The notes beneath the pieces were generated by a model. That model did not search any database and had not been told where the DNA came from. It was given only the letters and a program-made list of their open reading frames with translations. The position numbers and the translations under genes are program-made. From positions 1 through 36,558 of the forward strand of contig JBFMEX010000106.1 of NCBI GenBank assembly GCA_040752215.1: a stretch of DNA of 36,558 nucleotides, read 5' to 3'. How positions within the stretch are numbered: the first letter of the stretch is position 1; each line of letters begins with the position of its first letter. Positions 23,742-32,183 of the stretch are shown here, piece by piece. The stretch comes from JBFMEX01 sp040752215. GTDB taxonomy: Bacteria > Pseudomonadota > Alphaproteobacteria > Rhizobiales > Hyphomicrobiaceae.

Positions 23742-25067
23742 ATGACGAGGTTGCACCCCGAAGGGTCCAGCTGCAAGCCAGGCGCAGGGGAAGGACCCGT
23801 GGAGGGTTTGGGCGAAGAGCAAGGCGCCGGCGCGCCAACCGAAGCCGCATCGCCGGCATCGCCCGCCATCGAGGCGCATGGCGCCCGAGATCCCGCGCCA
23901 CCCACCATCGACGGTCGACAGAGCCCCATTGCCCAGCCCGCTCGCGCCGCGGCGCCCTGCGAGCGCGCCCCTCCTCCGCGTGTCGAGCCGGCCCCGTCGG
24001 GAAGCCAGGAGGCCGGCCAACCGAACGGCGAGATCTACGGCGCGCTCGACCTCGGCACCAACAACTGCCGCCTGCTGCTGGCCCGTCCCTCGCGTCGCGG
24101 CTTTCGCGTCATCGACGCGTTCTCACGCATCATCCGTCTCGGTGAAGGTGTTACCCAGACCGGCCGGCTTTCCGAGGCGGCGATGGAGCGCACCGTCGAT
24201 GCGCTCAAGGTGTGCGCCGCCAAGCTCACCCGACACCGCGTGCGCCGCGCCCGCCTGGTCGCCACCGAGGCCTGCCGGCTGGCCGAGAACGGCGAGGCAT
24301 TCCTCGATCGCGTCCGCTCCATTCTCGGTCTCGACATCGAGGTGCTGAGCCCGGAGAGCGAGGCCCGGCTCGCCGTCTCCGGTTGCGCCTCGCTGATCGA
24401 CACCCGCTCCGACTTCGTGCTCGTGTTCGACATCGGCGGCGGCTCGTCCGAAATCATCTGGCTCGATCTGACGCGGCGCGGCCAGCCCTGGCGGGCCTCC
24501 TTCGCCGATCGCCTGCAGGCGCAGAGCTGCATGGCGGCGTGGAGCTCGCTGCCCGTCGGCGTGGTCACGCTCGCCGAGCGCTTCGGCGGCCGTCACGTCG
24601 ATGCGGAGGTGTTCGAGGCGATGGTCGCCTACGTCACCGAGCTGCTGGCGCCGTTCGAGCATCGCTACCGCATGTGCGAGCGCACGCAGGGTCGCGATGT
24701 GCACCTGCTCGGAACCTCCGGCACCGTCACCACCGTCGCCGGAATCCACCTTGGCCTGCCGCGCTACGACCGCAACCGCGTCGACGGCTGCTGGCTCGAC
24801 GTTGCCGCCGCCCAGCGCGTGACCGCCAGCCTGGTCGCGCGCTCCTACGAGGAGCGGGTCGCCGAGCCGTGCATCGGCCGCGATCGCGCCGATCTCGTGC
24901 TTGCCGGCTGCGCCATTCTCGAGGCGCTGCTCCGGATGTGGCCGTCCGAGCGGCTCAGGGTCGCCGACCGCGGCCTTCGCGAGGGCATTCTCGCCACCCT
25001 GATGCACGAGGACGGAGTGTACCGCTCCGCCCGCCGCCGCCGCCACGGCCGCTTCGACCGGCGCTGA
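23742..25067 (+). CDS. ppx: Ppx/GppA exopolyphosphatase/guanosine pentaphosphatase family protein
   Basis: 441 residues. The first 95 or so are Pro/Ala/Glu-rich low complexity; the phosphatase begins at GEIYGALDLGTNNCRLLLAR. Actin-like fold motifs: phosphate-1 DLGTNNCRLL, phosphate-2 VFDIGGGSSEIIW, and the adenosine-like region GTSGTVTTVAGIHLGLP. Near the C terminus VADRGLREGILATL is the family hallmark. Ppx/GppA enzymes hydrolyse polyphosphate or pppGpp, linking phosphate storage and the stringent response; which activity applies is not readable. In many Hyphomicrobiales rlmE follows; here a repeat and an unrelated secreted protein follow. The long N-terminal extension could be partly untranslated if a later start is used. 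Confidence 0.92.
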   Translation: MTRLHPEGSSCKPGAGEGPVEGLGEEQGAGAPTEAASPASPAIEAHGARDPAPPTIDGRQSPIAQPARAAAPCERAPPPRVEPAPSGSQEAGQPNGEIYGALDLGTNNCRLLLARPSRRGFRVIDAFSRIIRLGEGVTQTGRLSEAAMERTVDALKVCAAKLTRHRVRRARLVATEACRLAENGEAFLDRVRSILGLDIEVLSPESEARLAVSGCASLIDTRSDFVLVFDIGGGSSEIIWLDLTRRGQPWRASFADRLQAQSCMAAWSSLPVGVVTLAERFGGRHVDAEVFEAMVAYVTELLAPFEHRYRMCERTQGRDVHLLGTSGTVTTVAGIHLGLPRYDRNRVDGCWLDVAAAQRVTASLVARSYEERVAEPCIGRDRADLVLAGCAILEALLRMWPSERLRVADRGLREGILATLMHEDGVYRSARRRRHGRFDRR

Positions 25068-25088
25068 GCGGCCAGCCGCCGCATCGCT

Positions 25089-25109
25089 TCCTCCCCCCTC
25101 GAGGGAGGA
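25089..25109. repeat. Intergenic CCTCCC...GGGAGG palindrome
   Basis: TCCTCCC (25089-25095) pairs with GGGAGGA (25103-25109), and the centre CCCTCGAGGG (25096-25105) is itself palindromic. It is one of several C/T-rich palindromes in the window (also near 6083, 30480, 32790 and 32957). It lies just after ppx. The 226-bp gap 25068-25293 shows no gene; the hairpin may also act as a ppx transcript end. Confidence 0.5.
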
Positions 25110-25293
25110 GGCGGCGAAGCGGCACCGGCGGTATTCCTCCGCCACCCCGGGTGCCGCGGACGATGGCCGCCTGCGAGCCGCCCCGCGCACCGGTTAACGC
25201 GATCTTGGCGGGGCTCGGGTAAGATCGATGCCCCGCGGTGGATTGCCGTGTTGTGTGGATACCACCGAGAAAGGCACGAGGGTCGCAAGGCTC

Positions 25294-25860
25294 ATGTCGC
25301 GTACCGCCCGATCCGAACGCAAGCGCCTCACACGAGCCGCGCGGCTGCGCGCGCTCGGCTGCGGCCTCGCCGGGAGCGTCGCTGTGGTCCTGCTCGCCAG
25401 CCAGCCGACGCGAGCCCAATCGCTCGGCGCTCCCGGCTTGATGCGCTACGACCTCAAGGTGCGCGAGGGCGCCTCCGGCCGGTCGATGCGCGTCGTCGGC
25501 AACGTGGCGATGCTCGGCGGCACGGTGCTCACGCGTCATTGCCTCCAGCCGCACCCCTTTGCGCCGATGCTGTGCCAGCTCACCGCCAACGGAGAGACCA
25601 GCCCACCAATGCCGATGCCGCCCGACATGCCGATGTCCGGGCCATGGCCGGGGGCAGCCGGACCGTGGGGTGGCCTGCCCGGCCCAATGCCCGGCCCGCC
25701 TTCGGACTACGCCAGCCTGATGCGCGGCGCCGGCGTCCTCGACCGGCTGCTCGCCCCGCCGCCCGGCGTGCCCGGCTGGCAAATGCAGGCGAGCGGCAGC
25801 GGCACCTGGATGGGCTACGCCGCCGAGGGCTCCTTCAGCTATTGGCAACCGCTGCATTGA
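25294..25860 (+). CDS. Secreted Met/Pro-rich hypothetical protein
   Basis: 188 residues from the ATG at 25294. A long twin-basic N region (RSERKRLTRAARLR) leads to the hydrophobic core LAGSVAVVLLASQ and a likely cleavage after TRAQ. The mature part starts with a compact segment (MRYDLKVREGASGRSMRVVG) containing two Cys (HCLQPHPFAPMLC). A Met/Pro/Gly-rich stretch follows (PPMPMPPDMPMSGPWPG). A C-terminal segment ends SGTWMGYAAEGSFSYWQPLH. I recognise no family. The Met-rich stretch resembles copper-binding proteins, but this is only composition. The start could also be at 25228, which adds 22 residues before the signal peptide. Confidence 0.65.
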   Translation: MSRTARSERKRLTRAARLRALGCGLAGSVAVVLLASQPTRAQSLGAPGLMRYDLKVREGASGRSMRVVGNVAMLGGTVLTRHCLQPHPFAPMLCQLTANGETSPPMPMPPDMPMSGPWPGAAGPWGGLPGPMPGPPSDYASLMRGAGVLDRLLAPPPGVPGWQMQASGSGTWMGYAAEGSFSYWQPLH

Positions 25861-25978
25861 CCCGCCCGCAGGGCCGCTCACCGCCACACTTTGCGCCCCA
25901 TCCGGCGCAATGCTGGCCTTGACCCGCCGCCGCCCTCGGGCAGATTTGGCGTCCCGCCAACCCTTGCGAGCCTCCCCG

Positions 25979-27193
25979 ATGCGCTGCTTTCCCGCCGCCC
26001 TCCTGCCTGCCGCCCTCGCTCTCTTTTTGCCCCTCGCCGCCCTCGCCCAGGACCGCAACTGCCAGAACACCGGCAGCTTCGAGCGCTGGCTCGACGGCTT
26101 TCGCAAGGAAGCCGCGGCGCAAGGCGTCACCAAGCGAACGATCGCCGCCGCGCTCGACGGCATGACGCTCGATACCGGCATCATCGCCCGCGACCGCCGG
26201 CAGGGCTTCTTCGCCCAGAGCTTCCTCGACTTCCAGGGCAAGCTCGCCACCAACAACCGGCTGACCAACGCGAAGGCCAAGGTCGCGCAACAGAAGGCGG
26301 TGTTCGCTCGCGCCGAGAAGCAATTCGGCGTGCCGGCCGCGGTCATCACCGGCTTCTGGGCGCTCGAAAGCGATTTCGGCCTCGGCATGGGCAAGCTGCA
26401 GATCCTCAAGTCCCTGGTCGCGTTGGCCTACGACTGCCGCCGCGGCGACATGTTCCGGGCCGAGCTCTTGGCCGCGCTCAAGATCATCGATCGCGGCGAC
26501 ATGACGCCGGCCGACATGATCGGCTCGTGGGCCGGCGAGATCGGTCAGACGCAGTTCCTGCCGACCCGCTATCTCGCGCACGCGATCGACTACGACGGCG
26601 ACGGCCGCCCGAACCTGTTCAAGAGCGACGCCGACGTGATCGGCTCGACTGCCAACTACATGAAGCACCTCGGCTGGCGCGGCGGCGAGCCGTGGCTCGA
26701 GGAGGTGAGCGTGCCGGACAAACTCGATTGGAAGGAGGCCGACCTCGCGATCCAGCACCCGCGTGCGAAGTGGGCTGCGTGGGGCGTGACGCGGGTCGGC
26801 GGAGGATCGCTGGTCAAGGACCAGCTGCCGGCCTCGCTGCTGCTGCCTATGGGCCGCCACGGGCCGGCATTCCTCGCCTATCCCAATTTCCGCATCTATC
26901 TCGAGTGGAACCAGTCGCTCACCTACGCCACCACCGCCGCCTATCTCGCCACCCGCATCGACGGCGCCGCGCCGATGAGCAAGGGCAGGCCCGGCATTCC
27001 CGTGCTCGGCGTGGAGGAGGCAAAGGAGCTGCAGCGCCTGCTCGCGAAGCGGCGCCACGACGTCGGCGAAGTCGACGGCAAGATCGGCGAGAAGACACGC
27101 CAGGCGGTGAAGACCGAGCAGATCCGGTTGCGCCTGCCCGCCGACAGCTACCCGACGCCGGAATTGCTCGACGCCTTGCGGCGCGGAGGGTAG
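25979..27193 (+). CDS. Lytic murein transglycosylase, MltB-like (SLT_2) with peptidoglycan-binding domain
   Basis: 404 residues. Signal peptide MRCFPAALLPAALALFLPLA, cleavage near ALAQ. The MltB-type catalytic domain spans about 30-320. Catalytic Glu130 is in GFWALESDFG. QILKSLVALAYDCRRGDMFR and SWAGEIGQTQFLPTRYLAHA are characteristic. The C-terminal 60 residues form a PG-binding-1 domain (VDGKIGEKTRQAVK). It cleaves the MurNAc-GlcNAc bond in the periplasm, giving 1,6-anhydro ends. Upstream sequence in frame is unconserved, so the ATG at 25979 is preferred. The caspase-like gene starts 46 bp downstream on the same strand and may share its transcript. Confidence 0.94.
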   Translation: MRCFPAALLPAALALFLPLAALAQDRNCQNTGSFERWLDGFRKEAAAQGVTKRTIAAALDGMTLDTGIIARDRRQGFFAQSFLDFQGKLATNNRLTNAKAKVAQQKAVFARAEKQFGVPAAVITGFWALESDFGLGMGKLQILKSLVALAYDCRRGDMFRAELLAALKIIDRGDMTPADMIGSWAGEIGQTQFLPTRYLAHAIDYDGDGRPNLFKSDADVIGSTANYMKHLGWRGGEPWLEEVSVPDKLDWKEADLAIQHPRAKWAAWGVTRVGGGSLVKDQLPASLLLPMGRHGPAFLAYPNFRIYLEWNQSLTYATTAAYLATRIDGAAPMSKGRPGIPVLGVEEAKELQRLLAKRRHDVGEVDGKIGEKTRQAVKTEQIRLRLPADSYPTPELLDALRRGG

Positions 27194-27239
27194 GCGTCAG
27201 CAAAGCGAGCCCGTCAGTCCATCGCAGTCGGAGGCCGGA

Positions 27240-28424
27240 ATGCCGCACAACCGTTCGAGAAATCTCGGCGCGATCGTCGCCGTCTGCTGCTCCTGGGTCG
27301 CACTTCTCGTCGCGCCCGCCGCGGCGGAGAAGCGCGTCGCGCTGGTGGTCGGCAACTCGGGCTACGTCAACACCAGCGCGCTCGCCAATCCGTCGAACGA
27401 CGCCGGCGACGTTGCCGCCGCGCTGAAGGAGGCCGGCTTCGAGGTCATCCTCGGGCTCGATCTCGAGAAGCGCGCGTTCGACGCCAAGCTGCGCGATTTT
27501 GCCCGCGCGCTCGGCGGCGCCGACACGGCGCTCTTCTACTACGCCGGACATGGGCTGCAGGTCTCGGGACGCAATCACCTGGTGCCGATCGACGCCGAGC
27601 TCAAAGGCGAGCGCGATCTCGACTTCGAGGCGGTCTCGCTCGACTTCGTGCTGCGCCAGATGGAGCTCGAGCGCGAGGGCAAGACCAACATCGTGCTGCT
27701 CGACGCCTGTCGCGACAACCCGTTGGCGCGCAACCTCGCCCGCACCATGGGCACCCGCTCGGCCTCGGTCGGCAGCGGCCTCGCCCAGGTGCAGACCGGC
27801 GTCGGCACGTTCATCGCCTACTCGACCCAGCCCGGCAACGTCGCCCTCGATGGCACCGGGCGCAATTCGCCGTTCACCGCCGCGCTGACCAAAGGCATCC
27901 GGCTCAAGGACCGCAACCTCACCGCGGTAATGATCGAGGTGCGCAAGGAGGTGCTGGCGGTGACCCAGGGCAAGCAGGTGCCGTGGGACCATTCCGCGCT
28001 GACCGGCGACTTCTACTTCCAGCTCGCCGCGGCGCCGGGCGGCGTGCCACCCGGAGCCTCGCCTCCCGCACCGGGGGCCGGCAACGACGCGCTCAACAAG
28101 CGCGTTAAGGAGTTGGAGAGCGAGCTCGAGCGGCGCGTCGATCCCAGGCAGGCTGCCAACATCGCCCGTCTCGAGCAGCTGAGGGAGCGCGTGCGCCGCA
28201 TGGAGGAGGAAGGCCGCGCCGATCAGCAGCGCATCTTCGACACCATGAACCGGCGCAGCAGCCGGGACGAGGACGCCCAGGCCCGCGCCGACAAGAGCTT
28301 TGAGATCGGCCGCATTCAGGTCCAGATGTCACGCCGCAACCAGGAGCGCCAGAAGGTCCTGGAGGAGATCAAGGCGCTCGAGGCGGAGACGGGCCTCGCC
28401 CCGGCCAAGGCCGAAGCGAGGTAG
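27240..28424 (+). CDS. Exported caspase-like (peptidase C14, orthocaspase) protein with coiled-coil tail
   Basis: 394 residues. Start ATG 27240 has GGAGG six bases upstream. Signal peptide: LGAIVAVCCSWVALLVAP, cleaved near AAAE. The p20-like domain follows at once (KRVALVVGNSGYVNTSALAN). The catalytic dyad is His104 (ALFYYAGHGLQ) and Cys157 (IVLLDACRDNP). GVGTFIAYSTQPGNVALDGT and NSPFTAALTKGI are typical of bacterial type I-like caspases. A Pro/Gly linker (about 262-280) leads to a long coiled coil with heptads (KRVKELESELERR to KVLEEIKALEAE). The coiled coil suggests oligomerisation. The role is unknown. It is the second clan CD protein in the window. It converges on polA. Confidence 0.93.
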   Translation: MPHNRSRNLGAIVAVCCSWVALLVAPAAAEKRVALVVGNSGYVNTSALANPSNDAGDVAAALKEAGFEVILGLDLEKRAFDAKLRDFARALGGADTALFYYAGHGLQVSGRNHLVPIDAELKGERDLDFEAVSLDFVLRQMELEREGKTNIVLLDACRDNPLARNLARTMGTRSASVGSGLAQVQTGVGTFIAYSTQPGNVALDGTGRNSPFTAALTKGIRLKDRNLTAVMIEVRKEVLAVTQGKQVPWDHSALTGDFYFQLAAAPGGVPPGASPPAPGAGNDALNKRVKELESELERRVDPRQAANIARLEQLRERVRRMEEEGRADQQRIFDTMNRRSSRDEDAQARADKSFEIGRIQVQMSRRNQERQKVLEEIKALEAETGLAPAKAEAR

Positions 28425-28466
28425 CAGGGCGCAAGCTCTCAAGAAGTTGTCAACGCGCCCCCGCTG

Positions 28467-28490
28467 CCCATCGCCCTACCTTGCGATGGG
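28467..28490. terminator. Hairpin between convergent caspase-like gene and polA
   Basis: CCCATCGC (28467-28474) and GCGATGGG (28483-28490) form a perfect 8-bp stem with an 8-nt loop, in the 95-bp space between two convergent genes. There is no T tract on either side, so it may be a weak bidirectional terminator or a 3'-end stabiliser. Confidence 0.45.
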
Positions 28491-28519
28491 GAGAAGAGAC
28501 TTGTGTGAACTATTGCCCC

Positions 28520-31500
28520 CTAATGCGCGGCCTCCCAGTTGTCGGCGGCCTTGGCGTCGACCTTCAAGGGCACGGCGAGCTGCAAAGCGGGCAGCGCGGC
28601 GCCTTCCATCACCTCGACGACGATCTTCAATGTCCGCTCGACCTCCCTCTCCGCCACCTCGAAGACGAGCTCGTCGTGCACTTGCAGCAGCATGCGCGCA
28701 CTTGTGAGCTTGGCGTCGGCCAGCGCCGGCCCCATGCGGATCATGGCGCGGCGGATGATGTCGGCGGCCGAGCCCTGGATCGGCGCGTTGATCGCGGCGC
28801 GCTCGAGGAAGCCGCGCATCGACGGGTTCCTGGTGTTGATCTCGGGATAGTGGATGCGCCGGCCGAAGATGGTCTCGACATAGCCCTGCGCGTGGGCGGT
28901 CTTCTTTGTCGCCTCCATGTAGTCGCGGATGCCGGGGAAGCGCTCGAAGTAGGTCTTTATGTACTGGCCCGCTTCTTCCTTCGAGATGCCGAGCTGATTG
29001 GCGAGCCCGAACGCGGAGATGCCGTAGATGATGCCGAAGTTGATCGCCTTGGCGCGCCGGCGCACCTCGGCCGGCATGCCGGCGACCGGCACGCCGAACA
29101 TCTCCGACGCCGTCATCGCGTGGATGTCGAGACCGTCGGCGAAAGCTTGCCTCAGCTGTGGGATGTCGGCGATGTGGGCGAGCACCCTGAGCTCGATCTG
29201 CGAGTAGTCGGCGGAGACGAGCTTGGCGCCCTTCTCAGCTATGAACGCGGTGCGGATTTCCCGTCCCTCCTTGGTGCGGACGGGAATGTTCTGCAGGTTG
29301 GGATCGGAGGAGGCGAGCCGCCCCGTGGTCGTCGCCGCGAGCGCGTAGCTCGTATGGATGCGCCCGGTCGCGGGATCAATGTGCTCCGGCAGCGTATCGG
29401 TGTAGGTCGAGCGGAGCTTGGTCAGCTGGCGCCACTCGAGCATGGTGTCGACGAGACGGCGCGCGTCGGCGGGAAGCTCCTCGTTGGCGGCGAGATCGTC
29501 GAGCAGACCGGCGCGCGTCTCCCACTGGCCGGTTTTCGTCTTCTTGCCACCGGGGAGCTTCAGCCGGTCGAACAGCAACTCGCCGAGCTGCTTCGGACTC
29601 GCCAGATTGAACTTGTGGCCGGCCAACTCGCCGACCTCCTCCTCCAGCCGCGCGATGCGCTGCGCGAACGTGCCGGAGAGCCGCGAGAGAATGGCGCGGT
29701 CGACCTTGATGCCGGCCCTCTCCATCTCGACGATCACCGGAACCAGCGGACGCTCGAGGCGCTCGTAGATGCGCGTCACGTGCTCGGCCGCGAGCCGCGG
29801 CTTCAGCGCCAACCAGAGCCTCAGCGTGACGTCGGCATCCTCCGCCGCGTACTCGGTCGCCTTGTCGATCGGCACACCGGCGAACGAGCGCTCGGACTTC
29901 TTGGCCGCAGCGGCATGCTCGATCACCTTCTCGAACGGGATGCAGGTGTGGCCGAGGTGGCGCTCGGCGAGCGCGTCCATGCCGTGGCTGCCCTTGCCGG
30001 CGTCGAGCACATAGGAGAGCAGCATGGTGTCGTCGAACGCGCGAATGGCGATGCCGTGGCGCGCCATCACGAGCGCGTCGTACTTGATGTTCTGCCCGAT
30101 CTTGAGCACGCCCTCGTCCTCGAGCAGCGGCTTCAAGACGGCGAGCGCCTCGGCGAGCGGGATCTGTACGAGATCGCCGCCGCCGCCGAAATCGAATCCG
30201 CCACTCGATGCGCGGTGACCGAGCGGCACGTAGCAGGCCTCGCCCGGCCCGACCGCCAACGAGAAGCCGACCAAATCGGCCTGCATGGCGTCGAGGCTCG
30301 TCGTCTCGGTGTCGAACGCGACGCGACCCGCCGCAGCCGCCGCCGTGACCCATGCCATCAGCCGGTCGAGCGTCGCCACCGTCTCGTACTTGGAGCGATC
30401 GATAGGGATCCGCGTCGCCTCGCGCACGCCGAACGCGACCGCTGCCGCCGGCGTGCCGGCTACGCCGAGCGCTGTCTTCCCCCCTCCCCCTCGCGGGGAG
30501 GGACCGGGGGTGGGGGGAACCCCGACGTCTCCGGGGTCAGACCCCGCGGGTCTGACACCATGCGCCAAGCCTTCCGAGGTCGAGCCAGGGGGCAGACCCG
30601 CACGGTCTGATCCCCTTGTAATTGGCGGCGGCTCGGCACCGAGCCCTTCTGCGATCCGCTTGGTGAGCGTATTGAACTCCATCGCGCGGAGAAATCCGAG
30701 CAGCGCCTTGGGGTCCGGCTCCTGCACGCCGATCGCCTCGATCGGCACCGTCACCGGCACGTCGTCCTTCAAGCGCACCAGCTCGCGCGACATCCGCGCC
30801 TTGTCGGCATGCTCGATCAGCCTCTCGCGCCGCTTCGGCTGCTTGATCTCGTCCGCCCGCGCCAGCAGCGAATCGAGGTCGCCGTACTCCTTGATCAGCT
30901 CCGCCGCGGTCTTGACGCCGATGCCCGGAACGCCCGGCACGTTGTCGGTCGAGTCTCCGGCCAGCGACTGCACGTCGACAACCTTGTCCGGCGGCACGCC
31001 GAACTTCTCCACGACTTCGTCGGGACCGATGCGCTTGCTCTTCATGCCGTCGAGCATGACGACGCCGGGACGGATCAGCTGCATCAGGTCCTTGTCGGAG
31101 GAGACGATCGTCACGTCGCCGCCCTTGGCGATCGCCTCGTGCGCGTAGGTCGCGATGATGTCGTCGGCCTCGTATCCGTCCTGCTCGATGCACGCGACGT
31201 TGAACGCCTTGACCGCGTCGCGGATCAGCGGGAACTGCGGCACCAATTCCTCCGGCGGCGGCGGCCGGTGCGCCTTGTACTCGGGGTAGATGTCGTTACG
31301 GAAGGTCTCCGCGCCGGCGTCGAAGATGACGGCGATGTGGGTCGGCCGATCGGCCAGCTTGGCCTCACCGAGGAGCTTCCACAGCATGGCGCAGAAACCG
31401 TGCACGGCCCCCACCGGAAGCCCGTCCGACGGCCGCGTCAGGGGCGGGAGCGCATGGAACGCGCGGAAGATGAACCCCGATCCGTCGATCAGGTAGACGT

Positions 31501-31591
31501 GGCTGCCCTTCACGATCGGCACTGCCTCGCCGCCCGGCACGGTCGAGGCGCGCTCGGACCTCGGGTGCTTCCTCTTCGCCGTCTCGCTCAT
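28520..31591 (-). CDS. polA: DNA polymerase I PolA, with an in-frame repeat insertion
   Basis: 1023 residues. The 5'-3' exonuclease is at about 29-320 (HVYLIDGSGFIFRAFHALPP; SSDKDLMQLI; AGDSTDNVPGVPGIG). The 3'-5' exonuclease is at about 390-590, with Asp427-Thr-Glu429 in VAFDTETTSLD, so proofreading residues are kept. The polymerase domain follows, with SADYSQIELRVLAHIA (motif A), RRRAKAINFGIIYGISAFGL (motif B) and LLQVHDELVFEV (motif C). Residues about 325-372 (TRGSDRAG to SPRGGGGK) are Gly/Pro-rich. They correspond to a palindromic DNA repeat also seen between genes. They fall in the linker between the two exonuclease domains, so the enzyme is probably functional. It works in DNA repair and Okazaki fragment processing. 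Single gene, leftward. Confidence 0.97.
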   Translation of the reverse strand: MSETAKRKHPRSERASTVPGGEAVPIVKGSHVYLIDGSGFIFRAFHALPPLTRPSDGLPVGAVHGFCAMLWKLLGEAKLADRPTHIAVIFDAGAETFRNDIYPEYKAHRPPPPEELVPQFPLIRDAVKAFNVACIEQDGYEADDIIATYAHEAIAKGGDVTIVSSDKDLMQLIRPGVVMLDGMKSKRIGPDEVVEKFGVPPDKVVDVQSLAGDSTDNVPGVPGIGVKTAAELIKEYGDLDSLLARADEIKQPKRRERLIEHADKARMSRELVRLKDDVPVTVPIEAIGVQEPDPKALLGFLRAMEFNTLTKRIAEGLGAEPPPITRGSDRAGLPPGSTSEGLAHGVRPAGSDPGDVGVPPTPGPSPRGGGGKTALGVAGTPAAAVAFGVREATRIPIDRSKYETVATLDRLMAWVTAAAAAGRVAFDTETTSLDAMQADLVGFSLAVGPGEACYVPLGHRASSGGFDFGGGGDLVQIPLAEALAVLKPLLEDEGVLKIGQNIKYDALVMARHGIAIRAFDDTMLLSYVLDAGKGSHGMDALAERHLGHTCIPFEKVIEHAAAAKKSERSFAGVPIDKATEYAAEDADVTLRLWLALKPRLAAEHVTRIYERLERPLVPVIVEMERAGIKVDRAILSRLSGTFAQRIARLEEEVGELAGHKFNLASPKQLGELLFDRLKLPGGKKTKTGQWETRAGLLDDLAANEELPADARRLVDTMLEWRQLTKLRSTYTDTLPEHIDPATGRIHTSYALAATTTGRLASSDPNLQNIPVRTKEGREIRTAFIAEKGAKLVSADYSQIELRVLAHIADIPQLRQAFADGLDIHAMTASEMFGVPVAGMPAEVRRRAKAINFGIIYGISAFGLANQLGISKEEAGQYIKTYFERFPGIRDYMEATKKTAHAQGYVETIFGRRIHYPEINTRNPSMRGFLERAAINAPIQGSAADIIRRAMIRMGPALADAKLTSARMLLQVHDELVFEVAEREVERTLKIVVEVMEGAALPALQLAVPLKVDAKAADNWEAAH
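30478..30617. repeat. Palindromic repeat element inside polA
   Basis: This stretch holds a C-rich/G-rich arm pair (CCCCTCCCCCTCG, then CGGGGAGGGACCGGGGG) and two dyads: GGGGTCAGACCCC + GCGGGTCTGACACC at 30533-30559, and GGGGGCAGACCCG + CACGGTCTGATCCCC at 30588-30615. The same pattern occurs between genes at 6077-6205. It adds about 47 codons to polA without breaking the frame. The edges are approximate. Confidence 0.65.
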
Positions 31592-31971
31592 GCGCGGAGA
31601 CTATAAGTGCCGCTGGCCCCCCCGTCACCCTTGGCCGCCGGATCCCATCCGTGCCGGCGGCCCCGGCCACCGCTGGACCCGCACGGCGCCGCGGATCGTC
31701 CGTAGTCGTTTCAGCCCTCACGGGCTCGATCGACCCATTGCGCCGGCGGGGCAAGGCGACTATAAGCCTGCCCGGAGCCGCCCGGCGGGGCATGCCGTGG
31801 CGGCTTTCATGCTTTAGACCCTGCGGATTCCGCTCGACGAAGCATCCCTTCCGCCCCGGCTGCCCGCCGGGGCCGGCCTCATTCGGCACCTCCGCGTGCC
31901 GGCCGGGCGAAGGGCGGGCCGGCGCCTCGGCGCCAAGCCCCTCGGGACCGCGCATTCTGATGGAGAGCGAA
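31592..31971. other. 380-bp gene-free region between polA and rpmI
   Basis: This divergent gap must carry the polA promoter (leftward) and the rpmI-rplT promoter (rightward). The nonamer GACTATAAG occurs twice (31599-31607 and 31759-31767). No infC gene is found here; it often precedes rpmI in other bacteria. Open frames across it have no recognisable sequence. GGAG at 31962-31965 is the rpmI ribosome site. Confidence 0.5.
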
Positions 31972-32172
31972 ATGCCCAAGCAGAAGACCAAGAGCGGCGC
32001 CAAGAAGCGCTTCAAGATGACCGGCACGGGCAAGGTGAAGGCCGCCGCCCAGGGCAAGCGCCACGGCATGATCAAGCGCCACGCGAAGTTCATCCGCTCG
32101 GCGCGCGGGACGATGGTGCTCGACGATTCCGACGCCAAGATCGTCAAGAAGTACATGCCCTACGCCAGATAG
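31972..32172 (+). CDS. rpmI: 50S ribosomal protein L35
   Basis: 66 residues, normal for L35, very basic. It starts MPKQKTKSGAKKRFKMTGTG and continues HGMIKRHAKFIRSARGTMVL, ending KKYMPYAR. All are characteristic L35 sequence. The ATG at 31972 has GGAG six bases upstream. L35 is a component of the large ribosomal subunit. It heads the conserved rpmI-rplT-pheS order. In other bacteria L20 represses this operon by binding its mRNA; a structured spacer follows here. Confidence 0.98.
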   Translation: MPKQKTKSGAKKRFKMTGTGKVKAAAQGKRHGMIKRHAKFIRSARGTMVLDDSDAKIVKKYMPYAR

Positions 32173-32183
32173 CTCGGGACAGG

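Noticed and set aside
28481..30610. Long open frame of about 709 codons opposite polA
   Set aside because: Its sequence is low-complexity and without domains, and it lies wholly antisense to a perfect PolA; long antisense frames are expected at this GC content.
31600..31830. Small open frames in the polA-rpmI gap
   Set aside because: They have no ribosome site or conserved sequence, and the gap is better explained as a divergent control region.
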